Shown piece by piece: positions 1 to 9,926 of a DNA stretch of 64,000 bases. Source of the DNA: Flectobacillus major DSM 103 (GTDB lineage Bacteria > Bacteroidota > Bacteroidia > Cytophagales > Spirosomataceae); assembly GCF_000427405.1 (NCBI RefSeq), contig NZ_KE386491.1, forward strand, positions 1,595,001-1,659,000, given 5' to 3'. Under the pieces are notes generated by a model. It made no database searches, was not told the origin of the DNA, and saw only the letters and a program-made list of their open reading frames with translations. Positions within the stretch are counted from its first letter, which is position 1, and every line of letters begins with the position of its first letter. Made by a program: the position numbers and the translations under genes.

Positions 1-1
1 A

Positions 2-361
2 CCTGTGTATAGTGGCAACAGAGGTGCATATAGTACAGAAGTAGCCAAACTCAATAAAGAAATGTTGAAATACAGTGTAGATGCAACCAATCAGGCTTTG
101 AAAAGAGATATGGATGCTGCACAAAATGATTATTTAACAGCCAAAAGTAAATTAGACCTTTCTGAAAAAAATGTATTTCAGGCTCAGTATGCCTTAAAAT
201 TAGCCGAAAGTCGCTATAAAAATGGTGTAATTACTAATGTAGAAATCGAAGCAGCTCAGACAGCTTTAAGGGAAGCACAATTAACACAATTGCAATATCA
301 ATATATGATGACATTGGCCAAACTCGAAATCAATCGCCTTACAGGGCTGAAATTTTGGTAG
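2..361 (+). CDS. TolC-family outer-membrane efflux protein, C-terminal part
   Basis: The reading frame is open to the left edge of the window, so only about the last 119 residues are seen. They form the long amphipathic alpha-helical hairpin typical of TolC/OEP proteins: the stretch rich in K, A, Q and E with SRYKNG followed by EIEAAQTALREAQ is the usual repeat in the tunnel helices, and the chain ends shortly after a short helix reading LEINRLTG, as these proteins often do. TolC proteins form the outer-membrane/periplasmic exit duct of RND or ABC efflux pumps. The pump partners should lie upstream, outside the window. A strong hairpin terminator follows, so this is the last gene of its operon. 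The family call is fairly safe; the substrate is unknown. Confidence 0.8.
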   Translation, partial: PVYSGNRGAYSTEVAKLNKEMLKYSVDATNQALKRDMDAAQNDYLTAKSKLDLSEKNVFQAQYALKLAESRYKNGVITNVEIEAAQTALREAQLTQLQYQYMMTLAKLEINRLTGLKFW

Positions 362-384
362 TCGGACAGCATTTTTGTCAAATC

Positions 385-431
385 AAAAAGGAGCGAAAAG
401 GGAAGAATTATCTCATTTCGCTCCTTTTTTT
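385..431 (+). terminator. Rho-independent terminator
   Basis: Inverted repeat AAAAAGGAGCGAAA / TTTCGCTCCTTTTT with a 17-nt loop, ending in a run of T. It lies 24 bp after the TolC-like stop codon and 33 bp before the next gene, separating the two transcription units. Confidence 0.8.
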
Positions 432-463
432 GTACCTTGTAAGTATAAAAAACTCTTTCCCAC

Positions 464-1570
464 TTGAAAACAATTTTAGCATTTTTCTTGGCTGTGTCAG
501 CTTGCTTGGCACAGGATTCTACCGTACATACGCCCAAAATCCAGAAACTAGTAAAGGTTTTTACGGGCAATAAGTACTTGATTTCGCCTTTTGTTTTTTA
601 TATGCCCGAAACCAATTGGGTAATTGGAGGAGGCATAAAACGATTTTTTAATGCAGGAGGTGAAGGTGATTCACTCACGAGAATCTCGAATACATCGGTT
701 TTTGTACAATATTCTTTAAATCATCAGTTGATGTTTGAACACAATTACCAAGTATTTACCAACAACGAAAAATACTATATTTTGGGCTATTATGGTTTTA
801 ATCGCTTTCCTATCAACTATTATGGCGTTGGGAAAAATGCCAAACTAGAAAATAAAGAGTTGGTATCCTTCGACCACATTCGCTTTGATAACCTTACCTT
901 ACGGAAAATCGCCAATGGCCTTTTTGCTGGAATAGGTTGGCGGTATTTCAAAACATTTCATGTAACAGGCGAGAATGGTGTATTAGAACAATCAAAAGTG
1001 TCTGGTTATCAGGGTTCTATTGCCTCTGGGCCAAAGTTGGCTCTACTTTTCGACAATCGTGATAATGTGCTGACACCTTCCGCAGGATTTTATGCTCAGG
1101 TAGAATGGACAGGACATCGGTCGTATTGGGGTAGTACTCATACCTTTAACCGTACCATGCTTGATTTGCGAATGTATTGGAAACCCATCACCCACCGAGA
1201 CGATGTAATAGGCTTACAAAGCTTTGTTCAGCTTATGACGGGCAATATCCCATTTAATGAGCTATCACAGCTTGGTGGCGACATGATTATGCGGGGGTAC
1301 TATCAAGGAAGTTTTCGGGATAATAACTTATTTGCCACCCAAGCCGAATACCGATATCAGGTGTTGAAACGATGGGGATTAGTAGGTTTTATTGGGTTAG
1401 GAGGAGTAAACAATACCTTGTCAGACATGAATAGCCTTGAATGGAAACCTAGCTATGGGGGAGGGCTAAGGTTCAAAATCAATCGAAAAGAAAACGTAAA
1501 TGTTAGGGTAGATTATGGCTTTGGCAATGGACAGCAAAATCTCTATTTTTTTATAGCAGAATCGTTTTAA
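464..1570 (+). CDS. Omp85/BamA-type surface antigen beta-barrel protein, no POTRA
   Basis: This 368-residue protein uses a TTG start chosen because it opens directly on a signal peptide (KTILAFFLAVSACLA, then QDS). The rest looks like a 16-strand Omp85-superfamily barrel. The segment LLFDNRDNVLTPSAGFY, about residue 195-211, matches the family's D-x-R-x-x-x-x-P-x-x-G-x-x strand, and GGDMIMRGYYQG near residue 270 matches the (V/I)RGY lid-lock motif. There is no room for POTRA domains, so it is a single-barrel relative (bacterial surface antigen/D15 group), not BamA itself. Such short proteins are common in Bacteroidota; their job is unclear (lipid or protein transport across the outer membrane has been suggested). 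It stands alone after a terminator. Confidence 0.72.
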   Translation: MKTILAFFLAVSACLAQDSTVHTPKIQKLVKVFTGNKYLISPFVFYMPETNWVIGGGIKRFFNAGGEGDSLTRISNTSVFVQYSLNHQLMFEHNYQVFTNNEKYYILGYYGFNRFPINYYGVGKNAKLENKELVSFDHIRFDNLTLRKIANGLFAGIGWRYFKTFHVTGENGVLEQSKVSGYQGSIASGPKLALLFDNRDNVLTPSAGFYAQVEWTGHRSYWGSTHTFNRTMLDLRMYWKPITHRDDVIGLQSFVQLMTGNIPFNELSQLGGDMIMRGYYQGSFRDNNLFATQAEYRYQVLKRWGLVGFIGLGGVNNTLSDMNSLEWKPSYGGGLRFKINRKENVNVRVDYGFGNGQQNLYFFIAESF

Positions 1571-1959
1571 AAAGTAAAAAAATAGCAACTGAGTGATACC
1601 AAAGAGGAGAGGTTTATTGTGTTTTTACTTAATAATAATGTTTGGGTTTTTGTATATATCTGATTAATAATGTTTTGTGTAAGGTAGTTGTGTAGAAAAC
1701 CTATCCCAAAAGTAAAGTTTATATTGTTCTTTAGTTGTACTGACGCAATGTATTATAAGTAACATTTAGAAATAGTACTGTACTAAGGTCCAGCTTTGTC
1801 ATTAAAATAAAAATTAGAGTATTGGTAACTCTTGTAGTTGCCGTATTTAACATGGCAACCGCAAGGGGTGCCACTACACCAAAAAATACTAATAACATGA
1901 AGATGTGTGTAATATATATTGATTCAACTCCTGTTTTAAAAGCTATAGATACAGCCTAC
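1571..1959. other. Intergenic region upstream of the RHS gene
   Basis: 389 bp of AT-rich DNA. I see no RNA gene and no hairpin terminator. A TTG codon at 1822 opens a frame continuous with the RHS gene, but the 46 extra residues are not signal-peptide-like, so I treat 1822-1959 as leader sequence. Confidence 0.5.
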
Positions 1960-4900
1960 ATGATAAAACTTTACACTACAATCCTATTTGTTTGCTTAGT
2001 CAGTATTCGTTTTACCCTTTTTTCGCAAGAAACTAAAACGCAGGCATCCACACCTGAAAAAGCAAAAACTACAGTACCTATTACAAATAGTGTACAAGAG
2101 AACGGTACACCAGTAGGAACAGGGGATAAAGACCCCGAAAAACCCCAAGAGGGAGAGGTAAGCACTTCTTTGGCTGGACAAGCCTCAGGTTCTGTTCCAA
2201 CGGCTTCTCCAGAGATGGCATTTCAAAATCGATTCTTGGACATACCAGTAAATGCTTTTACTGGTACTGCACAAGTTCCTATTCATTTATATACTTTAAC
2301 TGAGGGTAATATCAGTGTGCCAATAGCAATTACTTATAATGCCTCAGGAGTTAAAGCTCACGAAGTTGCCGCCTGGACTGGTATGAATTGGGTTTTATCG
2401 GCTGGCTCAAGCATTTTTCGCGTTGTAAGGGGTATCCCCGATGAAGGGAAATTGGAATACGCTACTTTTGGTAGTAATCGTAGCGATACACGAAAAGGAT
2501 TTTACCAACATGGTATTAAGGCTAATAATGATGTAAATAATGATTCTGAATCAGATTTGTATTTGCTCAATATAAACGGAGGTACTTATAAGTTTACCTT
2601 TGAATCTGTTGTTAGTATAGACCCCAACACAGGTCAAACCTACCGAAAAGCTATTTTCTTTCCTGATGCAGATATTGATGTTCGTGTTAACTATCGACAT
2701 TTTAAGCCCTATGGCGAAACTTCGATTAATTATAACATTGGGCAATTTACAGATTGGCAAATAACAATGCCCGATGGTATTATGTATACGTTTGCTGGTA
2801 CATCCGAAACGACTGAATCTTCTTTTGAAATAGAAGCCAAAATAGCCATTAGCCAAGGAGTTTATGAAGGAGGGAACGAGCTATACCGCTATGCTAAAAA
2901 CAATAAAATTACATCAGCTTGGAATGTTACGAAAATAAGTTCTCCTTTCGGGAATCATATCGACTTTACCTATGCACCATCAAAATATGCTTATTTTAAA
3001 TTAGCAGAACAAGAAAGACAAACTAATAACTGTAGCTTTGGCGCTATCTCAAACGCTATAAATAAAGTTTATGTACAAGGATCTGCTTTGGTCGGAATCA
3101 GTAGCCAAACAATTAAAGTAACAGTGAATGATGCCCTTTGGGAATGTCGTTTAAATCCCAACTATAATAATGGAGATTCAGGCGAAGATGAGTTTATTTG
3201 TGGCTTTAGTAGTAATGCTTCTTCTAGAATTGATGTAGATACTTGGGGGCGGCTTCCCCTTGGTACTAGCACCAATCCATCAATACCCAATCCAGACGCT
3301 AAACTATTTGCCAAGCTTTCGGTACAAGATAGAAATAATACTTCTGGCAAAATCCTAGAGTGGAGTTTTGAATACCAAAATCTTAATAGCAACTATTACG
3401 ATTTAGACCCAGCTTTGTATAATTATACTTTTTCAGAGGTTGGCTATACTCATCAAAGAAGGTTATTTCTCCAAAAAATCAATTTTCCTGATGGAAACAA
3501 CTATCGTTTTACTTATGGAGCAAACAATTATTTGATTCCAAGTCGTTTGACCAGAAGAATTGACCATTGGGGTTTTCTTAATTATGAATCTAATAGTAAT
3601 TTGATAGGAAAGGATTACACTCGCCCTTGTTCTCCGAGCGATGGCAGTGTGGTTGCTAATCGAGAAACAAGTACGATATATAATTATGCTCAAACCTATA
3701 CCATTGATAGTGTTATTAGCAATACTGGTTCTATCATCACGTTTGGATACGATAATCATCAAGCCCGTAATTTTGTTGGAGCTATTGGTGGTAGTCGTAT
3801 TCGTAAGATAGAAACCAAGGACCTTATTTCGGGTATCAAAACCATCAAAACTTACGATTATCTTCAAACAGACGGTACTTCTTCTTCTGGATTTATGGCA
3901 CTAAAGCCTGTATATCATTTCACCGATTTGAATAATAATGAACACTGGAATTCGGGCATTTATTCACAACTATTGGGGCTTCTGGGAAAACCTGTAGTAG
4001 GGTACAGTCGAGTTGTTGAAAAGATAGTTTCTCCTTTTCAGAATACCTCTTTAGGATATACGGTGCTTGAGTTTAATCAAAGTCTTACAGAAACCAATTT
4101 GGTAATTAATGGCTCATCTATTCCATATACTGTTAGGCCATGGAAAAACCACTTTAACCACGACTACGCCAATGGAGTACCCACGAAGGTGTCTACCTAT
4201 AGTTCAGACAATCAGGTGATTACTGAAAAAATAACTAATTATACGTTTGCCAATTCTGATCACTTAGCGATTAGTGGATATAAAAGTTTTCGGCTCAATG
4301 GTTTGAATTATAATTTTGAAGAAGCATATTCTGAGCCACTTGCAAAATTTCGGATTAAGTCTGAAACCACCAAAGTCTACAATCAGGATGGCACAAATCC
4401 CCTTGTCAATACAAACACATATACCTATAAAGACGAAATGAATAATGCGTATCGTCTGGCATATCAAGGCAAACACAATCAAGTAGTAAAAACCGAAAGT
4501 TATGACAGTTATGGATATTTGAATCAGACTCTCAACAAATATGCCATTGATTTTACTTTTGGTCAGGACTCAATCAGTCACCAAGTTTGTTATGACAATT
4601 CGGGCAATATCGTTGATTGTAATGACCCAACTGTAAATCCAAACTTTACACAAACCTACTATGAAAAATACGACCATATCCCAACAAATATAGAAGCAAA
4701 AGGTATTTGGCAACTACAACAAAAGAAAATGTGGGCAACTGTGATTGAAACCATTGCCATGAAAAACAACAAAGTGGTTTCGGCTACTTATCAGAATTTT
4801 TATCCCGACTCTACCCAGTATCATCAAGCAGGCTTAGGAAAAGAAAGCTTTATCGCTCAGAATTTACCATTAACAACTTTTAGCGAAGTCAAATACAATC

Positions 4901-7900
4901 GTTTTGCTACAGGCGAAAATTTTGATAAAGATGAACATTATGATTTAAGAAGAACTATTGAAAAATATAACTCTTTGGGTATGCCAGTTGTTGTTCAAAA
5001 CAGATTTGGAGCAAGAGACTCAACAGTATACGATGCCACTAATACACTTGTTTTGGAACAACACAATAATATTCAAGCATACGACAAAAACCGCACAAAA
5101 CAAGAGTACAATACTATAATTTTTGGCGTAAGCAAGGAAATCGCTACCAATGATTTAGAGATTCAAAAAGAGTATTATGATAACGGTAAAATTAAACAGA
5201 TTAAAGATAAAGACGGCAATGTTATTCAACATTATCAATATTATTATCGTGGACAAGCAGACAACGACCCTTATGTAAATACAGATAATGATAAAAATCG
5301 TATTATTACTCGAACACCACGGATAGCGACGTCTAATGCTACAAATTTAGATTTTGACCAGTGTGTGATTTTGGTAACATACATGGATGGAACAGGTAAA
5401 ACACTACAGTCGGTAGCATACAAATCATCTCCCAACCAAAAGGATATAATTTCTGATATAACTCTTTTTGATGAATTTGGAAGACCCAACAAAAATATTT
5501 TGCCTATTGAAAGTAATTACAATGATGGACGCTATACCCATGTTGGTATTTTAGATTTTAATGGTTTTACGTCTCGCTATCCATTCGACTACGTATCGAA
5601 TGTACAAAGTGTGATAAACAAAGCTCGACTTTTTTATAATGACAATGCTCCTTATTCAGAAATCAGTATTTATGAGTCCTCGCCACTCAGTAGAACATTC
5701 AAGTCTTTTGGAACAGGGCAGGCTTGGCGAGATAACGATAAATCAACGCAGATAAAATATGAAACAGCAACGGGAATTAAGAAATTTACGGTACTACATG
5801 ATAACACCACCGTAACCGTTGGCACGTACTCAGGCTATGAATTAACGAAAAAAACTTTGATTGATGAGCGTGGAAGTTTGGTAGTAGAATACACCGACAA
5901 ATCGGGAAACCTCATTCAAAAAGATGTCCAAGTGGATGGTACAGCAAGCAGTCCAGTATTTTTAACAACGGCTCATATTTTTGATGATATTGGAAGGCTT
6001 CGCTACACGCTTAACCCGAAGGCTTATAATGCCTTATCGGTGCTTACATCTTTTAATGAAAACAATACTATTTTTTGGTCTAATGCCTATGTGTACCGTT
6101 ATGATGGTCGCAATCGTATCATAGAAAAACACAGCCCTAGCCTAGGATGGAGTAAGCTCGTCTATAACCGTCTAAATCAGGTAGTATTAATGCAAGACTC
6201 ACAGGAAACCCTTGATAACACCTGGAATTATATTAAGTATGATGGACATGGCAGAACCATCCAGACAGGGCAAATCGTTACTCCTTTAACGGCTAGTGCT
6301 ATACAACAAGGCTTTGATGCCTTGTCGAGTGAAAAACAATATGAAGAACGAAGTACCCTAATAGGCAATATTCAGCAATATACCAATCGATCGTATTATA
6401 GTGTATTAGGTAACTTGATTACCGATGCCAGCCTCAAAACGGTGTTGTATTACGATGATTATCATTGGCGATATAATAACAATTATTCTGGTAATATTGC
6501 CGAATATGCTTTTCAGACAAACCCTTTTAATGCCTCTGCTTATTCTACTAGTAATGCCAAGGGGATGGCAACAGGAGCATTAACAAAAATTGAAATGTAT
6601 GGAGATTTCCTTTTTCCAAGTGTCAATTATTTTGATAACAAAAATCGCAATATTCAGTCTATCGGCTATCATAACTTATTAGCTCGTAACCAAAGCGATA
6701 TACAGTATAATTTTGTAGGAGATGTTTTACAAAACCGAATGATTTATCGCAAAAATGGCGATGCCGACCGTGTGCGTACTTATGAATACGGATTGGATCA
6801 TATCGGTAGAAAAAAAGAATTATTCTATACCTTCAAAGAAGGAACAACCACTAAAGTGGCCCGTATAAAAATGGCAAATTATGCTTATGATGCCATTGGT
6901 AGATTAAAAACAAAAGGTATTCAACCCACAAACGATTATAGTACCAAGCAAACAGGCTTATGGACAGACCCCAATACTTGGCTCAAAGGAATTATCCCTA
7001 CTATAAATGATGCTGTGGTGATTAATCAAGGTCATACCGTTACTATTCCAACAAATCAAACTGTTACCGCAGGGAGTTTATACGATAAAGGAACGCTCAT
7101 TTTTCAGCAAAATAGTATTTTATCAATGGGTACATTACCTGCCAATCAAAGTAACGCTGCCTTACAGCTTATAGAGTATAGCTATAATATCAGAGGAGGA
7201 TTACGAGGTTTGAATTTGGAGGGTTCAGGTAACTTAGCCACTTCGCAAGAAAAGCTATTTAGTTATAAATTAGATTACCACGAAACAGGGAAATATTTTG
7301 ATGGTAGCATCTCTGCCCAAAGTTGGAAAAATCATAATAGTGCACAATCACGGAGTTATTCATTTAGTTATGATAGAGCCAATCGTTTAAAAAATTCCAT
7401 TTATTCGGGAGGGCAAACGGGTGAGAATTTTTCTATTCCAACCGTCAATTATGATGTAAATGGCAATATTACGTTCTTATCTCGTATGGGAAAATCAGGA
7501 ACGAGTACCGTAAAAATTGACTCTCTTGATTATCAATATTTCAACAATGGCGACCAATTAAAAACCGTGAACGATTATGCTTCAAATGCACAAGCGGAAG
7601 GTTTTAAAAATGGCTCAAATACTGGCGATGATTACGAGTATTACGCTGATGGTAAACTCAAAAAAGATTTAAACCGCAATATTTCACTCATTGAATACAA
7701 TTTCTTAGATTTAGTTTCAAAGATTACTCGTGGGAACGGTGATTATATTGAATACAAATACACCTCAACGGGTACGAAGCGACAAACCAAAAGAGTGATA
7801 GGCGGAGTCGAAAGTTATACATTATATGATGGTGAAATACTCTATACTTATACAGGTACAACCCCAGCCTTGGGTAACTTCACCGTTTCGGAAGTACAAA

Positions 7901-9219
7901 ATGCAGAAGGACGTTTTGTTAATAACCGTTTAGAATATGGCTATACCGACCATTTGGGCAATTTACGTTTGAGTTACTATGATAGTTTGGGTACTCCTGC
8001 CATCGTTCAAATCAATGCGTATGATGCTTGGGGAATGGAAATTAGACCTTTGCGATATTTGGTTGCAGGAGCAAGCCAAGATAAATACACTTGGCAAGGT
8101 AAGGAAGATTTAAGCGGTGATGGTTTAGAAAATTGGTCTGATTTTGGGTGGAGAGTTGAGGATAGAACGCTTGGACGATGGTTCACGCCAGACCCTGAAG
8201 ACCAATTTGAAAGCATAAGTACATACGCTTATTGTGCCAATAATCCAGTAAGCCATATCGACCCCGATGGACGAGCCTTACCAGTGGTAGCCGTAGGAGC
8301 TTTAATTGGTGCGGGTATTAGTGCCTTAACTTACACAGCAAGCGTTGCCTTTAGTGAAGGCGGTTTCAACAACTGGAGTTGGGGTTCTTTTGCTAAATCG
8401 ATGGGCGTTGGGGCTGTTTCGGGGGCGTTGAGTTCGGGCATTGGTCAGGCTTATGGAGGTATTGGCGACTTTAGCAAGGAACTATCCAGAGCCTTTACAC
8501 ATGGAATAGTCCAAGCCAATGTATCAGCCTTTACGGGTGGCGATGTCGGAAGTGCATTTTTGAGTAGCGTTATTTCTTCGGGCGTTGGTTCGGGAACAAG
8601 CGGAGCAAGTGATGGCGTACAATTAGGCGTTTCGGCTTTATCAGGTGCAGGTTTATCAACAGCTATGAACGGAGGTAATTTTTGGGAGAATTTGGCGTAT
8701 AGTTCGGCGGTAGTTGGGTTGAATCATATTCCGCATAAACCAACACCTGCTGAAATAAGAAAAAATGCAATGAGAAAATTTAGAAGAGATGTTTTAGAAA
8801 GTTTATCATTAGGAATAAGTAGATTAAATCCTGCTGAAATTACTATATTATTAGACTTTACGGACGTACCGATTACAAGATATTTATTGAATATTAATTA
8901 TGCTTATGATGTACGAAATGGACTATTTGGAGAGAATACTCCACCAGACAACAATCACTCTAATGCTTTTCTTCATGCTTATATTGCTGCTATACATACT
9001 GATTCATTTGGGTATGATATTGCCAGAAAATTAGTTGATGCACATGAAATGACTCAAGGGCAAGGGGTTGGCACACAGATGGATAAAAGAAATAACATGA
9101 TTGGATTAAGTTTAGGTTCTCGTGGTATTACGAATGCACAAACTATTTATCAAATGGTTAAAAAGGGGTCGTTTTGGATAATTGAAAATAATAACTTAGT
9201 ACAAAAACCAATGAAATAG
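1960..9219 (+). CDS. Giant RHS/YD-repeat polymorphic toxin with DUF6973-like C-terminal tip
   Basis: This 2419-residue exported protein starts at the ATG giving signal peptide MIKLYTTILFVCLVS...FSQE; an in-frame TTG at 1822 would add a non-signal extension. An N-terminal domain (MAFQNRFLDIPVNAFTG and onward) of the type that precedes Bacteroidota RHS shells leads into many YD/RHS repeats. A 'W-D-P-x-T-W...G-x-x-P-x-x-x-D-x-V-x-I' module interrupts the shell at about residues 1662-1730. The RHS core ends with GRWFTPDP...YAYCANNPVSHIDPDGR (about 2071-2105), the usual boundary of the encapsulated toxin. A glycine/serine-rich linker (about 2106-2260) follows, and a tip with HAYIAA, DAHE and MDKRNN motifs (about 2331-2385) resembling DUF6973. 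Parts of the linker recur downstream. The toxin activity is not known from sequence. Confidence 0.85.
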   Translation: MIKLYTTILFVCLVSIRFTLFSQETKTQASTPEKAKTTVPITNSVQENGTPVGTGDKDPEKPQEGEVSTSLAGQASGSVPTASPEMAFQNRFLDIPVNAFTGTAQVPIHLYTLTEGNISVPIAITYNASGVKAHEVAAWTGMNWVLSAGSSIFRVVRGIPDEGKLEYATFGSNRSDTRKGFYQHGIKANNDVNNDSESDLYLLNINGGTYKFTFESVVSIDPNTGQTYRKAIFFPDADIDVRVNYRHFKPYGETSINYNIGQFTDWQITMPDGIMYTFAGTSETTESSFEIEAKIAISQGVYEGGNELYRYAKNNKITSAWNVTKISSPFGNHIDFTYAPSKYAYFKLAEQERQTNNCSFGAISNAINKVYVQGSALVGISSQTIKVTVNDALWECRLNPNYNNGDSGEDEFICGFSSNASSRIDVDTWGRLPLGTSTNPSIPNPDAKLFAKLSVQDRNNTSGKILEWSFEYQNLNSNYYDLDPALYNYTFSEVGYTHQRRLFLQKINFPDGNNYRFTYGANNYLIPSRLTRRIDHWGFLNYESNSNLIGKDYTRPCSPSDGSVVANRETSTIYNYAQTYTIDSVISNTGSIITFGYDNHQARNFVGAIGGSRIRKIETKDLISGIKTIKTYDYLQTDGTSSSGFMALKPVYHFTDLNNNEHWNSGIYSQLLGLLGKPVVGYSRVVEKIVSPFQNTSLGYTVLEFNQSLTETNLVINGSSIPYTVRPWKNHFNHDYANGVPTKVSTYSSDNQVITEKITNYTFANSDHLAISGYKSFRLNGLNYNFEEAYSEPLAKFRIKSETTKVYNQDGTNPLVNTNTYTYKDEMNNAYRLAYQGKHNQVVKTESYDSYGYLNQTLNKYAIDFTFGQDSISHQVCYDNSGNIVDCNDPTVNPNFTQTYYEKYDHIPTNIEAKGIWQLQQKKMWATVIETIAMKNNKVVSATYQNFYPDSTQYHQAGLGKESFIAQNLPLTTFSEVKYNRFATGENFDKDEHYDLRRTIEKYNSLGMPVVVQNRFGARDSTVYDATNTLVLEQHNNIQAYDKNRTKQEYNTIIFGVSKEIATNDLEIQKEYYDNGKIKQIKDKDGNVIQHYQYYYRGQADNDPYVNTDNDKNRIITRTPRIATSNATNLDFDQCVILVTYMDGTGKTLQSVAYKSSPNQKDIISDITLFDEFGRPNKNILPIESNYNDGRYTHVGILDFNGFTSRYPFDYVSNVQSVINKARLFYNDNAPYSEISIYESSPLSRTFKSFGTGQAWRDNDKSTQIKYETATGIKKFTVLHDNTTVTVGTYSGYELTKKTLIDERGSLVVEYTDKSGNLIQKDVQVDGTASSPVFLTTAHIFDDIGRLRYTLNPKAYNALSVLTSFNENNTIFWSNAYVYRYDGRNRIIEKHSPSLGWSKLVYNRLNQVVLMQDSQETLDNTWNYIKYDGHGRTIQTGQIVTPLTASAIQQGFDALSSEKQYEERSTLIGNIQQYTNRSYYSVLGNLITDASLKTVLYYDDYHWRYNNNYSGNIAEYAFQTNPFNASAYSTSNAKGMATGALTKIEMYGDFLFPSVNYFDNKNRNIQSIGYHNLLARNQSDIQYNFVGDVLQNRMIYRKNGDADRVRTYEYGLDHIGRKKELFYTFKEGTTTKVARIKMANYAYDAIGRLKTKGIQPTNDYSTKQTGLWTDPNTWLKGIIPTINDAVVINQGHTVTIPTNQTVTAGSLYDKGTLIFQQNSILSMGTLPANQSNAALQLIEYSYNIRGGLRGLNLEGSGNLATSQEKLFSYKLDYHETGKYFDGSISAQSWKNHNSAQSRSYSFSYDRANRLKNSIYSGGQTGENFSIPTVNYDVNGNITFLSRMGKSGTSTVKIDSLDYQYFNNGDQLKTVNDYASNAQAEGFKNGSNTGDDYEYYADGKLKKDLNRNISLIEYNFLDLVSKITRGNGDYIEYKYTSTGTKRQTKRVIGGVESYTLYDGEILYTYTGTTPALGNFTVSEVQNAEGRFVNNRLEYGYTDHLGNLRLSYYDSLGTPAIVQINAYDAWGMEIRPLRYLVAGASQDKYTWQGKEDLSGDGLENWSDFGWRVEDRTLGRWFTPDPEDQFESISTYAYCANNPVSHIDPDGRALPVVAVGALIGAGISALTYTASVAFSEGGFNNWSWGSFAKSMGVGAVSGALSSGIGQAYGGIGDFSKELSRAFTHGIVQANVSAFTGGDVGSAFLSSVISSGVGSGTSGASDGVQLGVSALSGAGLSTAMNGGNFWENLAYSSAVVGLNHIPHKPTPAEIRKNAMRKFRRDVLESLSLGISRLNPAEITILLDFTDVPITRYLLNINYAYDVRNGLFGENTPPDNNHSNAFLHAYIAAIHTDSFGYDIARKLVDAHEMTQGQGVGTQMDKRNNMIGLSLGSRGITNAQTIYQMVKKGSFWIIENNNLVQKPMK

Positions 9220-9225
9220 GATATT

Positions 9226-9606
9226 ATGAAATTAATAAACCTTATATTTTTATTTATACTAATTTCTTTACTTAGTTGCAATAAAGGAGAGCAAAAGAAA
9301 AACGTATTTACGATAAATACTTCACGAGATACCACTTTCTTTCTTTCTAGGAAAGAAGGGAAAAATGAAAATATGCTTGGGGGACAATTAATTTGTAAAT
9401 ACTTGAATAAATCAGCAAAAAATGATACACTTTTTTTAAAGGTAATAAATGTTAATGGTAGTGTTGATATTTACCCTATTGTTCTGGAGTCTTATCTTTT
9501 AGGTGGGAAAAAAGAAATTTGGCAGGATTGGTACACAAATTTTGCTATAATTGAACATAAAAAACGTAATGAAAGCATTAATATAAATGTAGAAATTAGA
9601 TATTGA
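9226..9606 (+). CDS. Small lipoprotein, candidate immunity protein for the RHS tip
   Basis: This 126-residue protein begins 6 bp after the RHS stop codon and has a clear lipoprotein signal ending in the lipobox LLSC (Cys18). I do not recognise the family. It is lysine/asparagine-rich, with a short beta-type pattern and no membrane segment. An ORF placed directly behind a polymorphic toxin tip is usually the cognate immunity gene, and periplasm-facing lipoprotein immunity proteins are common when the toxin acts in the envelope, so the role is inferred from position. It shares a motif (INTSRDTTFFL here, IDASKDTIIEL there) with the lipoprotein at 9927-10322, suggesting diverged paralogues. Confidence 0.6.
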   Translation: MKLINLIFLFILISLLSCNKGEQKKNVFTINTSRDTTFFLSRKEGKNENMLGGQLICKYLNKSAKNDTLFLKVINVNGSVDIYPIVLESYLLGGKKEIWQDWYTNFAIIEHKKRNESININVEIRY

Positions 9607-9907
9607 TGATTTTTGAGCTTCGATGCAGAACTAACTTTGAAGTTATCTTCAATGTACTCAAATAAAATTTTGTGTACTTCTTCCATACTTTCAAGCCTTA
9701 GGGACATTATTCCCAAGAGATTCTGCGGTTGCATAGGGGGCATCGGCTCGGAGCATACTCTGTCTGAGTTCAAAAGTCTTTACCACTTCTTAAAGATTGT
9801 CCGACAAATACTGACCACCCCTGTCCGAGTGAGTTATCATTCCTTGGGGAACATTCTTCTTGAGTAATGCCTTCTCTAATGGTTCACGACTAGTGAGCCA
9901 TCTCATA
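9607..9907 (-). pseudogene. Decayed IS3-family transposase (OrfB) C-terminal fragment
   Basis: Read on the minus strand, this stretch encodes the end of an IS3-type integrase: SREPLEKALLKKNVPQG, then ITHSDRGGQYLSDNL, the conserved block around the second catalytic Asp. A stop follows, then in the same frame EVVKTFELRQSMLRADAPYATAES, and in another frame SMEEVHKILFEYIEDNF. These match consecutive parts of the rve domain of IS3 OrfB but are broken by a stop and at least one frameshift. The catalytic Glu region and the terminal repeats are missing. It is an insertion-sequence relic lodged between two immunity-like lipoprotein genes. Confidence 0.8.
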
Positions 9908-9926
9908 CCATATAAAAATAAATAAA

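Noticed and set aside
1822-1959. Upstream TTG start adding 46 residues to the RHS protein
   Set aside because: The extra residues have no signal-peptide character, whereas the ATG at 1960 opens directly on one.
9613-9867. 84-residue plus-strand ORF behind the first lipoprotein
   Set aside because: It is the antisense of the IS3 transposase relic, whose minus-strand translation gives clear integrase motifs.
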